NCBI GenBank assembly: GCA_035995205.1
Contig: DASYKS010000023.1
Location: forward strand, 38,767-102,766
Source of the DNA: DASYKS01 sp035995205
GTDB taxonomy: Bacteria > Acidobacteriota > Thermoanaerobaculia > Multivoradales > UBA5704
Direction: 5' to 3'
DNA length: 64,000 nucleotides
How positions within the stretch are numbered: the stretch's first letter is position 1; each line of letters opens with the position of its first letter. Position numbers and translations under genes: made by a program. The notes below the pieces were generated by a model. It did not search any database and had not been told where the DNA came from. It saw only the letters and a list, made by a program, of their open reading frames with translations. This document shows positions 1 through 7,644 of this stretch, in pieces.

Positions 1-1005
1 GGCGATCGCAAAGCCCATGTTGCTCTCCGGCTTGGCAAACGCGGTCTCGATGGTGACGTCGGTGAAGTGGGCATGGCCGTCATTTTTAAAGGTGCGGATG
101 AATCCGCGATCGATGCCGCCGTAGCGGGCGGGCGGCATCGCGCCCTGGTCGTTGGCGACGAAGATGTCGTCGTCGCCGTCGGCGTCATAGTCGAACAGAG
201 CCACGGCCCAGGAAATGTCGTTCCTCGCGCCCTGGATGCCGGAGCTCGCCGAAGCGTCGCGGAAGCGCCGCCCGCCGCGGTTCATGAACAGCTGGTTCGG
301 CTGGTTGAGCGCGAACGGCTCGACCATGATCGCCATCTTGGTCGCCCAGTCGAACGTGTTGCTGACGAACAGGTCGAGCCGGCCGTCGCGGTCGAAGTCG
401 CTCATCGCGCAGGACGAATGGCTGAGGTTGCCGCCGCCCGCTCCCGCTCGGGACGTGATGTCCACATAGGCGCCGTTGCGATATTCGAGCAGGCGATTCG
501 GCATTCCGGCGCCCAGTACGTAGAGATCCTGGTCGCCGTCGTTGTCGATATCGCCGAAGCAGACCCCGGTCGAATCCTGATCGATCAAACCGGCGTTTAC
601 CTGCCGCGCCACATCGCGGAAGCGCATTTGGCCGGTCTCTCGCAATTGGTTCGAGAGCAGGCTGTTGGCGTGGCCGGGGCCGTTGGTGGCGTAGATGTCG
701 AGATCGCCGTCATGGTCGAAGTCGAGTAGGGCGACGCCCGGCGCGCCGCGCTCCTTGATCGGTCCGAGCAGGACGTCGAATTTGTTCGTGGTGCCGCGTT
801 GACGGATCGCTTCCGCGGTCGCGTTGTCGGCCGAAGGGGTGCGGCGGTAGGTGATGCCATGATCGACGTCCGCAATGTCGCGGAAGGTCACCCCTTGGGC
901 GAACGCGTTCGTACCGAGCGCGAGAAGCCCTGCGAAAGCAAATGATGTGAGGGGGGTGCGACGGCGCGCAGCGGGACTTTGATTCGGGCGCTCAACCGAA
1001 GACAT
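1..1005 (-). CDS. Secreted FG-GAP/VCBS-repeat protein, CRTAC1-like (3' end beyond window)
   Basis: Read from ATG at 1005 on the minus strand; the frame is open to the window edge, so about 335 N-terminal residues are visible and the C-terminus is missing. The ATG is preceded by GGAGG 5 nt upstream. An N-terminal segment with a hydrophobic stretch and an Ala-X-Ala-like site (FAFAGLLALGTNAFAQ) looks like a signal peptide. The body repeats calcium-binding FG-GAP loops of the type DFDHDGDLDIYATN, DIDNDGDQDLYVLG, DFDRDGRLDLFVSN and DYDADGDDDIFVAN at about 50-60 residue spacing, the pattern of an extracellular beta-propeller of the CRTAC1/ASPIC-UnbV group. The C-terminal UnbV domain expected in that family would lie outside the window. 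Substrate unknown. Confidence 0.8.
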   Translation of the reverse strand, partial: MSSVERPNQSPAARRRTPLTSFAFAGLLALGTNAFAQGVTFRDIADVDHGITYRRTPSADNATAEAIRQRGTTNKFDVLLGPIKERGAPGVALLDFDHDGDLDIYATNGPGHANSLLSNQLRETGQMRFRDVARQVNAGLIDQDSTGVCFGDIDNDGDQDLYVLGAGMPNRLLEYRNGAYVDITSRAGAGGGNLSHSSCAMSDFDRDGRLDLFVSNTFDWATKMAIMVEPFALNQPNQLFMNRGGRRFRDASASSGIQGARNDISWAVALFDYDADGDDDIFVANDQGAMPPARYGGIDRGFIRTFKNDGHAHFTDVTIETAFAKPESNMGFAIA

Positions 1006-1152
1006 ATAAACCTCCCAGGACATGAGAGTCGAGCGAAATTCGCTCGTATCTATCAATCACTGGTACGCCAGACCGCCCGAGCGTGGCAAGTTCTTGCAAA
1101 GATCTTTGGAGGAACTCGAATCGCGGAAAGAAACGGGGACGAACGGGCGCGG

Positions 1153-1560
1153 TTACGCGGGCTCTTCGAGCTCTTCGGGTTCGACGCCGTCGACGATCCA
1201 AGCGATCGCGGCGGGCTCCCAATCGGGAAGCGTCGCGGCGTTGAAATTGCGTATGAGAGGCGCGATGCCGGTCTCTTTGACCATCCGTCGCACCTGCAAT
1301 GCGGCGATCGCGCTGTGGAGGATCAACGACTGGCGGCCCATGCCGGCATCGCGACAGATCAGGATCGTCTGCTTGATCAGCTCTTGCGCCTCGGCGGTGA
1401 ACGAGCGGGTTTTGCGCAGGTCGATCAGCATGCCGAAGCCGCCTTCGCGCGGACGGATGATCCGGCGCAGGTTGGCCTGGAGCTGGCCCGCGTTCTCGCT
1501 CTCGACCTTGCTGTCGAAGGTCACGCGATAACCGTAGGTAGTGACTTCGACGTGGGCCAT
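1153..1560 (-). CDS. STAS-like / SpoIIAA-like small protein
   Basis: 135-residue soluble protein with no signal peptide or membrane segment. The alternating beta-alpha pattern, with a central strand FGMLIDLRKTRSFTAEA and the tail helix-strand LIRNFNAATLPDWEPAAIAWI, resembles the STAS/SpoIIAA-like fold seen in many deltaproteobacterial and acidobacterial hypotheticals. No clear phospho-acceptor serine of an anti-anti-sigma factor is evident, so a role in a partner-switching pathway is only a guess. It lies between the FadL gene and the FG-GAP gene in the same direction, with gaps of 122 and 147 nt, so it may be separately transcribed. Confidence 0.6.
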   Translation of the reverse strand: MAHVEVTTYGYRVTFDSKVESENAGQLQANLRRIIRPREGGFGMLIDLRKTRSFTAEAQELIKQTILICRDAGMGRQSLILHSAIAALQVRRMVKETGIAPLIRNFNAATLPDWEPAAIAWIVDGVEPEELEEPA

Positions 1561-1624
1561 GAACCTCGGGTCGAACGGGGCGCGGGGGCGCCCCGATGGG
1601 AACGGCGTTAGTTCGCTAGGTTCG

Positions 1625-1653
1625 GCGTCGACCGGCAGCCGGCCGGTCGACGC
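1625..1653 (-). terminator. Strong hairpin downstream of the FadL gene
   Basis: A perfect 12-bp inverted repeat (GCGTCGACCGGC / GCCGGTCGACGC) with a 5-nt loop lies 30 nt after the FadL stop codon. No T-run follows on either strand, so it is either a weak terminator or an RNA-stabilising stem. Confidence 0.4.
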
Positions 1654-1682
1654 ATCGCACGCTTGTTCGATTCCGCGGGTAC

Positions 1683-3050
1683 CTAGTCCAGATGGAACGA
1701 GACGGTGAGAACGATGGATTCGAGCGCGATCTCCTGCTGGACGCTGGCGCCGGGGACCGGTCCGGCGAGCGAGAACAGCGGGCCGCTCGCCTCGTTCTTG
1801 AAGGCACGATAATAAGCCAGATCGAGGCGCATGGCCTGGGTGGCCTGAAAACCGAAGCCGGCCGTGGCGTGATCCTCGAAGATACCCGGGGCGAACAGGC
1901 TGAAGAAAGTCTGCGAGTCCGGGATCGGGTTCTCGGCCTTGTTGTAGCCGCCGCGCAGGGTGAGCTTAGGAGTCGCGGCGAACTGGAGCCCCAAGGCGAA
2001 GACGTCGATGTCCTCCCAGCCCGGACCGCGGATCGCGCCGGTCGCCGGGTTGATGCCGGAGTCGCCGAAGCCGGGGGTGGAGGAGTAGAAGATCCGTTTC
2101 GCGTCGAGCGCCAGCCCAAGCTTGGGAGACGGCGTCCAGGCGAGCCCGACCGCGGCCACGGCCGGCGCGCCGAGCTCGAACTTGATCTTCCGCGCGGTGC
2201 CGAAGGTCGGCAGGTTGGGGTTCGCGACCGTCGAGTTCCACTCGAAGTCCTCGAATTTCGTCTCCGAGGTGTACGAACCGCCGACGGCAAACTGCGGCGT
2301 CGCCTGGAAATGAACGCCCACCGTGATGCCGTGGCCCATCGCGCTGTCGGAATCGAGGCGCGGGAAGAAGCAGACCGGTCCGCCCGGGCTGGGCGAACAG
2401 TCCGGGGCGGCGAAACCGGCCGGATCGCCGGCCAGGACGGCGCGGGCGAGGTTCAGCGAGGCGCCGAGCGACAGACGGTCGTTCACCCGGTAAGCCACCG
2501 CGAACGGGATCTTCATGTACTGGTAGCTCGAATAGAGCCGGCCGAAGCCTTGCGGCTGCGGCGCAAAGATCGGGTTGGTCGAATCCTGCGGGTAGTCGAC
2601 GCTGAATCCGGCCAGACCGAGGAAGCCCATGCCGTAGGCGAGGCGGCTGTCCTGCTTGTGGCGGGTCCAGCCGAACGCGGGGACCGAGGCGTCGTCCCCC
2701 TCGTCCTCGGTGCGGCCGGAGAACGGTCCGACGCGGCTCTCGACCGCGTTGTCCTGGCCGACGTTCTCCAGGCTGAACTGGAACTGATAGCCGTCCAGTC
2801 GCGCGAGCAACGCCGGGTTCAAGTTGAGGGCGCCGAGGGCGTCGTTGGGAAATGCCACGCCCGCGCCGCCGAGGGCGTCATTGACCGCTCCGACGCCGTG
2901 CAGGAAGTGACCGTTGCCCGCCGCGGCCGGCGGAGGGGTCGCCGCGGTGACCCAAGCGACCAAGGCGGCCGCCGAGAGCAGACGCGAGGTGCGGGAAGGT
3001 AGGATTCGTGAGGCGGGACGACGAGGGGCTCCGAGACAACTTCCGGGCAT
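1683..3050 (-). CDS. OmpP1/FadL/TodX family outer-membrane transporter
   Basis: 455-residue protein with an N-terminal signal region (hydrophobic LLSAAALVAWVTAATPPPAAAG) followed by GNGHFLHGVGAVNDALGGAG, the N-terminal hatch-like sequence typical of FadL-type porins. An Asn-Pro-Ala motif (LNLNPALLARL) and long alternating amphipathic strands to a C-terminal aromatic/hydrophobic strand (IVLTVSFHLD) fit a 14-strand beta-barrel. The family imports hydrophobic compounds such as long-chain fatty acids or aromatic hydrocarbons across the outer membrane; the substrate here is unknown. ATG 3050 is preceded by GGAGGAG. A candidate promoter lies about 125 nt upstream, giving a long leader. Length is normal for the family. 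Confidence 0.9.
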   Translation of the reverse strand: MPGSCLGAPRRPASRILPSRTSRLLSAAALVAWVTAATPPPAAAGNGHFLHGVGAVNDALGGAGVAFPNDALGALNLNPALLARLDGYQFQFSLENVGQDNAVESRVGPFSGRTEDEGDDASVPAFGWTRHKQDSRLAYGMGFLGLAGFSVDYPQDSTNPIFAPQPQGFGRLYSSYQYMKIPFAVAYRVNDRLSLGASLNLARAVLAGDPAGFAAPDCSPSPGGPVCFFPRLDSDSAMGHGITVGVHFQATPQFAVGGSYTSETKFEDFEWNSTVANPNLPTFGTARKIKFELGAPAVAAVGLAWTPSPKLGLALDAKRIFYSSTPGFGDSGINPATGAIRGPGWEDIDVFALGLQFAATPKLTLRGGYNKAENPIPDSQTFFSLFAPGIFEDHATAGFGFQATQAMRLDLAYYRAFKNEASGPLFSLAGPVPGASVQQEIALESIVLTVSFHLD

Positions 3051-3172
3051 ATCTCCTCCGCGAGATCTTAAAAGTCCATCAAGGATCGAAAGAAAGGCAC
3101 CGCCTGGGCGGCGCTCCTCCAGGGTTGAGCATTTCGCTCGCTTCCCACTTGCGTTCGTTTGGGACGCGCGAA

Positions 3173-3199
3173 ACTATAACGGCACATCGGTTGGGTCAA
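3173..3199 (-). promoter_or_regulatory. Candidate promoter of the FadL gene
   Basis: On the minus strand TTGACC (3199-3194) is followed after 15 nt by TATAGT (3178-3173). The boxes are good but the spacer is short. Transcription would start near 3166 and give a leader of about 115 nt. Confidence 0.35.
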
Positions 3200-3318
3200 G
3201 ACGACAACACTGAGCGCAAAGCGGCTCCGATTCGGTGTGTGGTGACACCATAGAGAGTGCGTCCCACTCGATTTTGCGAGCCGTGCCGGATTGCGCGCGG
3301 TCCGGCCTTGGCGGAGGA

Positions 3319-5034
3319 ATGACCGAAGAGGGGATCGAAGAGGAGCTCCTATTGAACCAGACGCACCGCCGAGCCTCGTCGGAAACCGAAGCCGAGCCGC
3401 GAGCCGCCTTCGGGGCGTTCGCCCTGCTCGCGAGCGCGTCGGCCGCGGGCGTCGTCCTGTTGGCGATCGGGCTCGCCTTCGGCGCTTCGGCCTGGCCGTT
3501 GGCGGCGTTCACGCTGGTGGCCGGCGCGGCGCTCGCGCTCCTTGCCGGGCGCCGGGGCGTTTTCTCCCGCTCCGCGGCCGGCGTGGCAGGAGTCGCCGAC
3601 CTCGGCTCGATTCCGGCCGAGCACGCCGCCGCGAGCGCGGCGCTCTCCGAGCTGCGGGCCGGCGACCTGGTTGCCGCCGCCGAAGCGCGGCCGGATCTGG
3701 CGCCGCGGGTGCGCGCGGCGATCGCGACCGCGGCGGACGGGCTCGCGACGCTCGCCGAGCAGCTGCGATCGGTCAACGGCGAAACCGCGACCGCGACGGA
3801 CGGGGTGGTACGGATGACCGCAGAGCTCGCCTCGTCCTCGTCCGAGCTGTCGGCGTCGGTCACCGAGATCACCGCCGCGATGGAGGAGCTCGCGCGGACG
3901 GCGTCCGGCATCTCCGAGCGCGCGATCACCCAGGTCGAGCTGGCGACCCGGGTCGAGGCGCGCGGCGCCGCCGGCGAGGACGCCCTGGTCGAGGCGGTCG
4001 CCGGGGTGGCCGAGGTCGAGGCGCGGATCGCCGCGATCGCCGAGCGCACCGACGCCCTGGGAGCGCGCTCGAAAGAGATCTACCGGGTGCTCGACCTGAT
4101 CGCCGAGATCGCGCAGGAGACCCACGTCCTGTCGTTGAACGCGGCGATCGAGGCCGCGGCGGCGGGGGTGGAAGGACGGCGGATCGCGGTGGTCGCCGAG
4201 GAGGTCCGCCGCCTCGCCAGCCGGTCGCGCGACTCGGTCGCCTCCGTGCGCGCCCTGCTCGACGAGTTTTCGGCCTCGATCCGGGGCACGGTGGTAGCCA
4301 CCGAAGAGGGGGCCAAGGAGACCCGGCGGGTGCTCGGCTCCGCCGAGCGCGCCGCCGTGGCGGTCGCCGATCTGCGCGCGGTCGGCGGCGAAACCTCGGC
4401 GCGCGCGGGGAAGATCTCCGGCGCCACCCGCGAGCAGGACGCCGCGTCGGACGAGGTGGTGGCGACCTTGCGCGACGTCCTCTACGTGGTCGAGCGGACC
4501 TCCGCCGCTCTCGCCGGCCTGGATGCGACCCAACGCCGGCTCGAACGACTGGTGCTCGGCGTCGAGCTGCTGGCGCAGGGGCTCCGGCGCGATTCGTCCA
4601 CCTCGCTGGTGCATCTGGCGCAAGGGTGGGGAGAGCGGCTCGCCGGGCCCGACTCAACGGCCGAGGCCTATCAGCGCGCGCTCGACGAGCTCCTGGTCGA
4701 GGCGCCTTATCTCGACGATGCGTACCTGGTCGACGCGAAGGGATATGCTCTCTTCCTCGGCTCGAGACGAAGGCCGGCCGACGCTCCGGCCGCGGCGGAC
4801 GGCCGGGCGGCGGAAGGCCCCGAGCATGGCGATCGCGACCTCTCCGGCCGCCCCTGGTTCCGGGCCGTGGTGGCGCGCGGGCGGACCGTGCTGACCGCGC
4901 CCTACGTTTCGGTCAACGGCAGAACCTGCTTCACGGTCGCCGTGCCGGCCTTCCAGCCGACCGGCGAGCTGCGGTCGGTGCTCGGCGTCGACGTCGACGT
5001 TCACAACTGGACGCGGATCGGCGCCCCGAGCTGA
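3319..5034 (+). CDS. Methyl-accepting chemotaxis protein (WspA-like receptor 1) with C-terminal Cache-like domain
   Basis: Receptor with two closely spaced N-terminal membrane helices (about residues 33-76) and almost no periplasmic loop. The cytoplasmic signalling coiled-coil follows, with the conserved hairpin tip around IAEIAQETHVLSLNAAIEAA and VVAEEVRRLASRS. Unusually, a PDC/Cache-like segment ends the protein (GRPWFRAVVARGRTVLTAPY, then FTVAVPAF and a final DVDVHNW strand), so sensing would be cytoplasmic and C-terminal. The start is uncertain: ATG 3319 has GGAGGA directly against it. A TTG at 3352 has GAGGAG 6 nt upstream and would trim 11 residues. It is the first gene of a chemosensory operon and a paralogue of the receptor at 5959. 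Confidence 0.9.
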   Translation: MTEEGIEEELLLNQTHRRASSETEAEPRAAFGAFALLASASAAGVVLLAIGLAFGASAWPLAAFTLVAGAALALLAGRRGVFSRSAAGVAGVADLGSIPAEHAAASAALSELRAGDLVAAAEARPDLAPRVRAAIATAADGLATLAEQLRSVNGETATATDGVVRMTAELASSSSELSASVTEITAAMEELARTASGISERAITQVELATRVEARGAAGEDALVEAVAGVAEVEARIAAIAERTDALGARSKEIYRVLDLIAEIAQETHVLSLNAAIEAAAAGVEGRRIAVVAEEVRRLASRSRDSVASVRALLDEFSASIRGTVVATEEGAKETRRVLGSAERAAVAVADLRAVGGETSARAGKISGATREQDAASDEVVATLRDVLYVVERTSAALAGLDATQRRLERLVLGVELLAQGLRRDSSTSLVHLAQGWGERLAGPDSTAEAYQRALDELLVEAPYLDDAYLVDAKGYALFLGSRRRPADAPAAADGRAAEGPEHGDRDLSGRPWFRAVVARGRTVLTAPYVSVNGRTCFTVAVPAFQPTGELRSVLGVDVDVHNWTRIGAPS

Positions 5035-5097
5035 AGCGTGGACGGGTGCCGCAGTAGCGGGGTGGAGCGAAGGGGTAGCGAGAAAGACGAAACAAAG

Positions 5098-5541
5098 ATG
5101 GATGCATCCAAAGCCAACGAACCGCTCCCAAGTGAACGCTCCGGGCATCTGCTGGTACGGGTCGGCGAGCAGATCTGCGCGGTCCCCGTGGCGGCGGTGC
5201 GGCGGGTGGTCCGCGCGCTCACCGTCCATCCCCTGCCGGGAGCGCGCGCCGAGCTGGCCGGCCTCGCGGAGTTCGGCGGCGAGCCGCTGCCGGTGCTCGA
5301 CCTCGGGCGCCTGATCGGCGCGCCGATCGGTCCCCACCCGCTGTTCCCGGTGACCGTGGTGGTCTGGTCGCGGACCGGCGAAGGCCGCGAGGCGATCGGC
5401 CTGGCCGCCGACGAGGCGCTCGAAGTCGTCGATCTCGCCGCGGCGTCGTGGCTGCCGGCGGCCGGTTTCCTGATCGGCGAAGCGCTGGTCGGCGACCAGG
5501 TGGTCCGCGTGCTCGATCCCGACCAGCTGGGGGCCGGGTAA
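5098..5541 (+). CDS. cheW: CheW-type coupling protein
   Basis: 147-residue protein consisting of a single CheW-like domain (HLLVRVGEQICAVPVAAVRR at the start, PLPVLDLGRLIG in the middle, and VVRVLDPDQL near the end). CheW proteins hold receptors to the CheA kinase. ATG 5098 is preferred because conserved CheW sequence begins shortly after it; a GTG at 5038 would add 20 unremarkable residues. It lies 63 nt after the first receptor and overlaps the next gene by one base (TAATG). In a Wsp-like set it would correspond to WspB or WspD. Confidence 0.85.
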   Translation: MDASKANEPLPSERSGHLLVRVGEQICAVPVAAVRRVVRALTVHPLPGARAELAGLAEFGGEPLPVLDLGRLIGAPIGPHPLFPVTVVVWSRTGEGREAIGLAADEALEVVDLAAASWLPAAGFLIGEALVGDQVVRVLDPDQLGAG

Positions 5542-5966
5542 TGGCTCCGGCAAGCCTCCTCGCTCCTTCGGGCGCCTACGGCAGCAGCCAGTCGCCGTGG
5601 GACTTGCCAGAGCCCTTACCGGGACAGGCGATGATTCCGACCTCATTCCTTCTGTTCCACCGCGGCGGCGGGTTTTGGGGGATCGACAGCGGCCAGGTGA
5701 TGCGCATCGGCCCCGGCGCTGAAAACCTTCGCGTCGAGCTGTCGCCCGGCGCGAATCCAACCGCGGCGAGACCGGTCGCACTCGCCGCCGACCGGGTGGA
5801 GGGCGTCGTCGCCGGCCTTGCCGTCAGGCCGATGTCCGCCGCGTTGCGTACCTTCTGGCCGGAAGCGGGATTCGGCGTCGCGGTCTATTCCGGCCGGCCG
5901 GTGATCCTGCTCGATCCGCTCCACCTTCCCCTTCCCCTGGTCGCCTCTGGAGGCCCCGATGCCTGA
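5541..5966 (+). CDS. Second CheW-like adaptor, divergent, with repeat-derived N-terminus
   Basis: 141-residue protein. From residue 31 (ATG 5631) it reads FLLFHRGGGFWGIDSGQVMR then a GRPVILLDPLHL strand, a weak CheW-like pattern (ligand-facing N-terminal strand and the IxLxDL-type strand). The first 30 residues are Ser/Pro/Gly-rich low-complexity sequence encoded by a palindromic repeat (5543-5614), also found at 26 kb and 59 kb. They are therefore probably not part of the ancestral domain. ATG 5541 overlaps the preceding stop; ATG 5631 has only a weak upstream AGG. The stop overlaps the start of the next receptor by 8 nt. Position and weak similarity suggest the second adaptor (WspD-like); assignment is tentative. 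Confidence 0.6.
   Translation: MAPASLLAPSGAYGSSQSPWDLPEPLPGQAMIPTSFLLFHRGGGFWGIDSGQVMRIGPGAENLRVELSPGANPTAARPVALAADRVEGVVAGLAVRPMSAALRTFWPEAGFGVAVYSGRPVILLDPLHLPLPLVASGGPDA
5543..5614 (+). repeat. Palindromic interspersed repeat, copy A (48-bp core with complementary arms)
   Basis: Left arm GGCTCCGGCAAG (5543-5554) pairs with right arm CTTGCCAGAGCC (5603-5614) at 11 of 12 positions. Between them lies a 48-bp core starting CCTCCTCGCTCCTTCGGGCG. The core matches copy B (26454-26527, opposite strand) at 42 of 48 and copy C (59181-59260) at 43 of 48 positions, whereas the arms differ between copies. This copy lies inside the coding frame of the second CheW-like gene. Confidence 0.85.
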
Positions 5967-7629
5967 CCCCAACTTCCCGACGACGACCGGTTTGACCCTC
6001 CGCGCCGGGCGCAGCGAGCAGCGCCCCTACTCGTCCATGCTGGGACTGGTGCTGCTGGGAGCGGTACTGCTCGCCGGCTTCGCCCTGCTGTTGGTCGCCG
6101 AGGCGCACGGCGCTCCGGGCTGGCTGTTCGAGGCGTTCCTGCTCGTCGCCCTGGTGGTCGTCGCGGTCGAATTCGGCGTCGTGATCCCCGCCGAACGCCG
6201 CCTCGTCGCGTTCGCCGAGACCCAGGAGCGCTCCCGCGCCAACGCCGAGACGGTGCTGGTCGAGGCGCTCGGGCACTTGAGCTCCGGCGACCTGGTGCGT
6301 TGTAGCGAACGGGGGCACGGCCTGCCCGGCGAACTCGCGCCCGCTTTCGAGAGCGCCACCGCGGCGCTCGGCGTGCTCGCCCAGCAGATCCAGTCGAGCT
6401 CGATCGAGGTCGCGGGTGCCGCGAGCGGGGTAAATCAGATCGCCTCCGAGCTCGCCTCCGGCTCTTCCCAGCAGGCCGCCTCGGTGGTCGAGATCACCGC
6501 CGCAATGGAGGAGCTGGCGCGCACGGCGTTCCAGATCGCCGAGAACGCGGCGAGCCAGGCCGAGCTGGCGCAGCGCGCCGAGGAGAGCGGCGACGTCGGC
6601 GCCGCCGCGGTCGAGGAGGCGGTGGCCGGGGTCGAAGAGGTGAAGAAGCGGATCAGCGGCATCGCCGACCGGGCCGATTCTCTCGGCGCCCGATCCAAGG
6701 AGATCTACCGCGTGCTCGACCTGATCACCGAGATCTCCCAGGAGACCCACATCCTGTCGCTGAACGCGGCGATCGAAGCGGCGGCGGCGGGCGAGCACGG
6801 CCGGCGCTTCTCGGTGGTCGCCGAAGAGGTGCGCCGGCTCGCCCAGCGCTCGCAGGAATCGGTCGAGTCGGTGCGCGCGCTGCTCGACGAGTTCGCGGGC
6901 TCGATCCGCGCCACGGTGGTGGCGACCGAAGAGGGGAGCAAAGAGGCGAGCCGCGTGCTCGAACGGGCGCGCGCCGCGGCCTCGGCGATCGACGAGCTGC
7001 GCCGCGCCTCGGGCGACACCGCGCGGGTCGCGCGCGAGATCTCGCTCGCCACCCAGCAGCAGAACGCGGCCTCCGACGAAGTGGTGCTGACGCTCAAAGA
7101 GGTGAGCCAGGTGGTGCAGCGGATGGCCGACGGCCTGAAGCAGTTCACCTCGACCGCCGACCGGCTGAACCACCTGGGGCTGCAAATCCAGATGCTTGCC
7201 CAGTCGTTCCACCTCGACACGACGCACTCGCTCAAGCACGCGGCCGAGCTGTGGGCGCGCGAGGTCGAGCGCCGCGCCGGCAACTGGGAGGCGATCGACC
7301 GCCTGCTGCCCGAGCTGCTGGTCCAGCGGGGATACATCGAGTTCCTCTATTTCACCGACGAGGTCGCCGGCCAGCTCTCCTCGGCGGCCAACTACGAGCT
7401 GCTCGGCAGCCGCGACGTGCCGGAATCGGTCCTGCGCGGCACCGGCTTTGCCGACCGGCCCTGGTTCCGTTCGGCGGTGAAGGCGGGGCGCGCGGTGATC
7501 ACCACGGTCTACCCGTCGCTGATCTCGGGCGAGCCGATTTTCACGGTCGCCGCTCCGGTCTACGAGGACGGCCGGCTCGCCGGCATTCTCGCCTTCGACA
7601 TCAACATCAACAGCTGGACCAAGATTTAG
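5959..7629 (+). CDS. Methyl-accepting chemotaxis protein (WspA-like receptor 2) with C-terminal Cache-like domain
   Basis: 556 residues, a paralogue of the receptor at 3319. Two membrane helices (about residues 27-47 and 54-76) are joined by a short loop. A long methylation/signalling coiled-coil follows with tip LITEISQETHILSLNAAIEA and VVAEEVRRLAQRSQESVESV. The C-terminal 120 residues contain DRPWFRSAVKAGRAVITTVY, FTVAAPVYEDG and a final ILAFDININSW strand, the signature of a PDC/Cache fold placed after, not before, the signalling domain. Membrane anchoring with no sizeable periplasmic loop makes periplasmic sensing unlikely. ATG 5959 overlaps the upstream stop by 8 nt, which supports co-translation. 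Confidence 0.92.
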   Translation: MPDPNFPTTTGLTLRAGRSEQRPYSSMLGLVLLGAVLLAGFALLLVAEAHGAPGWLFEAFLLVALVVVAVEFGVVIPAERRLVAFAETQERSRANAETVLVEALGHLSSGDLVRCSERGHGLPGELAPAFESATAALGVLAQQIQSSSIEVAGAASGVNQIASELASGSSQQAASVVEITAAMEELARTAFQIAENAASQAELAQRAEESGDVGAAAVEEAVAGVEEVKKRISGIADRADSLGARSKEIYRVLDLITEISQETHILSLNAAIEAAAAGEHGRRFSVVAEEVRRLAQRSQESVESVRALLDEFAGSIRATVVATEEGSKEASRVLERARAAASAIDELRRASGDTARVAREISLATQQQNAASDEVVLTLKEVSQVVQRMADGLKQFTSTADRLNHLGLQIQMLAQSFHLDTTHSLKHAAELWAREVERRAGNWEAIDRLLPELLVQRGYIEFLYFTDEVAGQLSSAANYELLGSRDVPESVLRGTGFADRPWFRSAVKAGRAVITTVYPSLISGEPIFTVAAPVYEDGRLAGILAFDININSWTKI

Positions 7630-7644
7630 CACCCGGGGAGTCCG

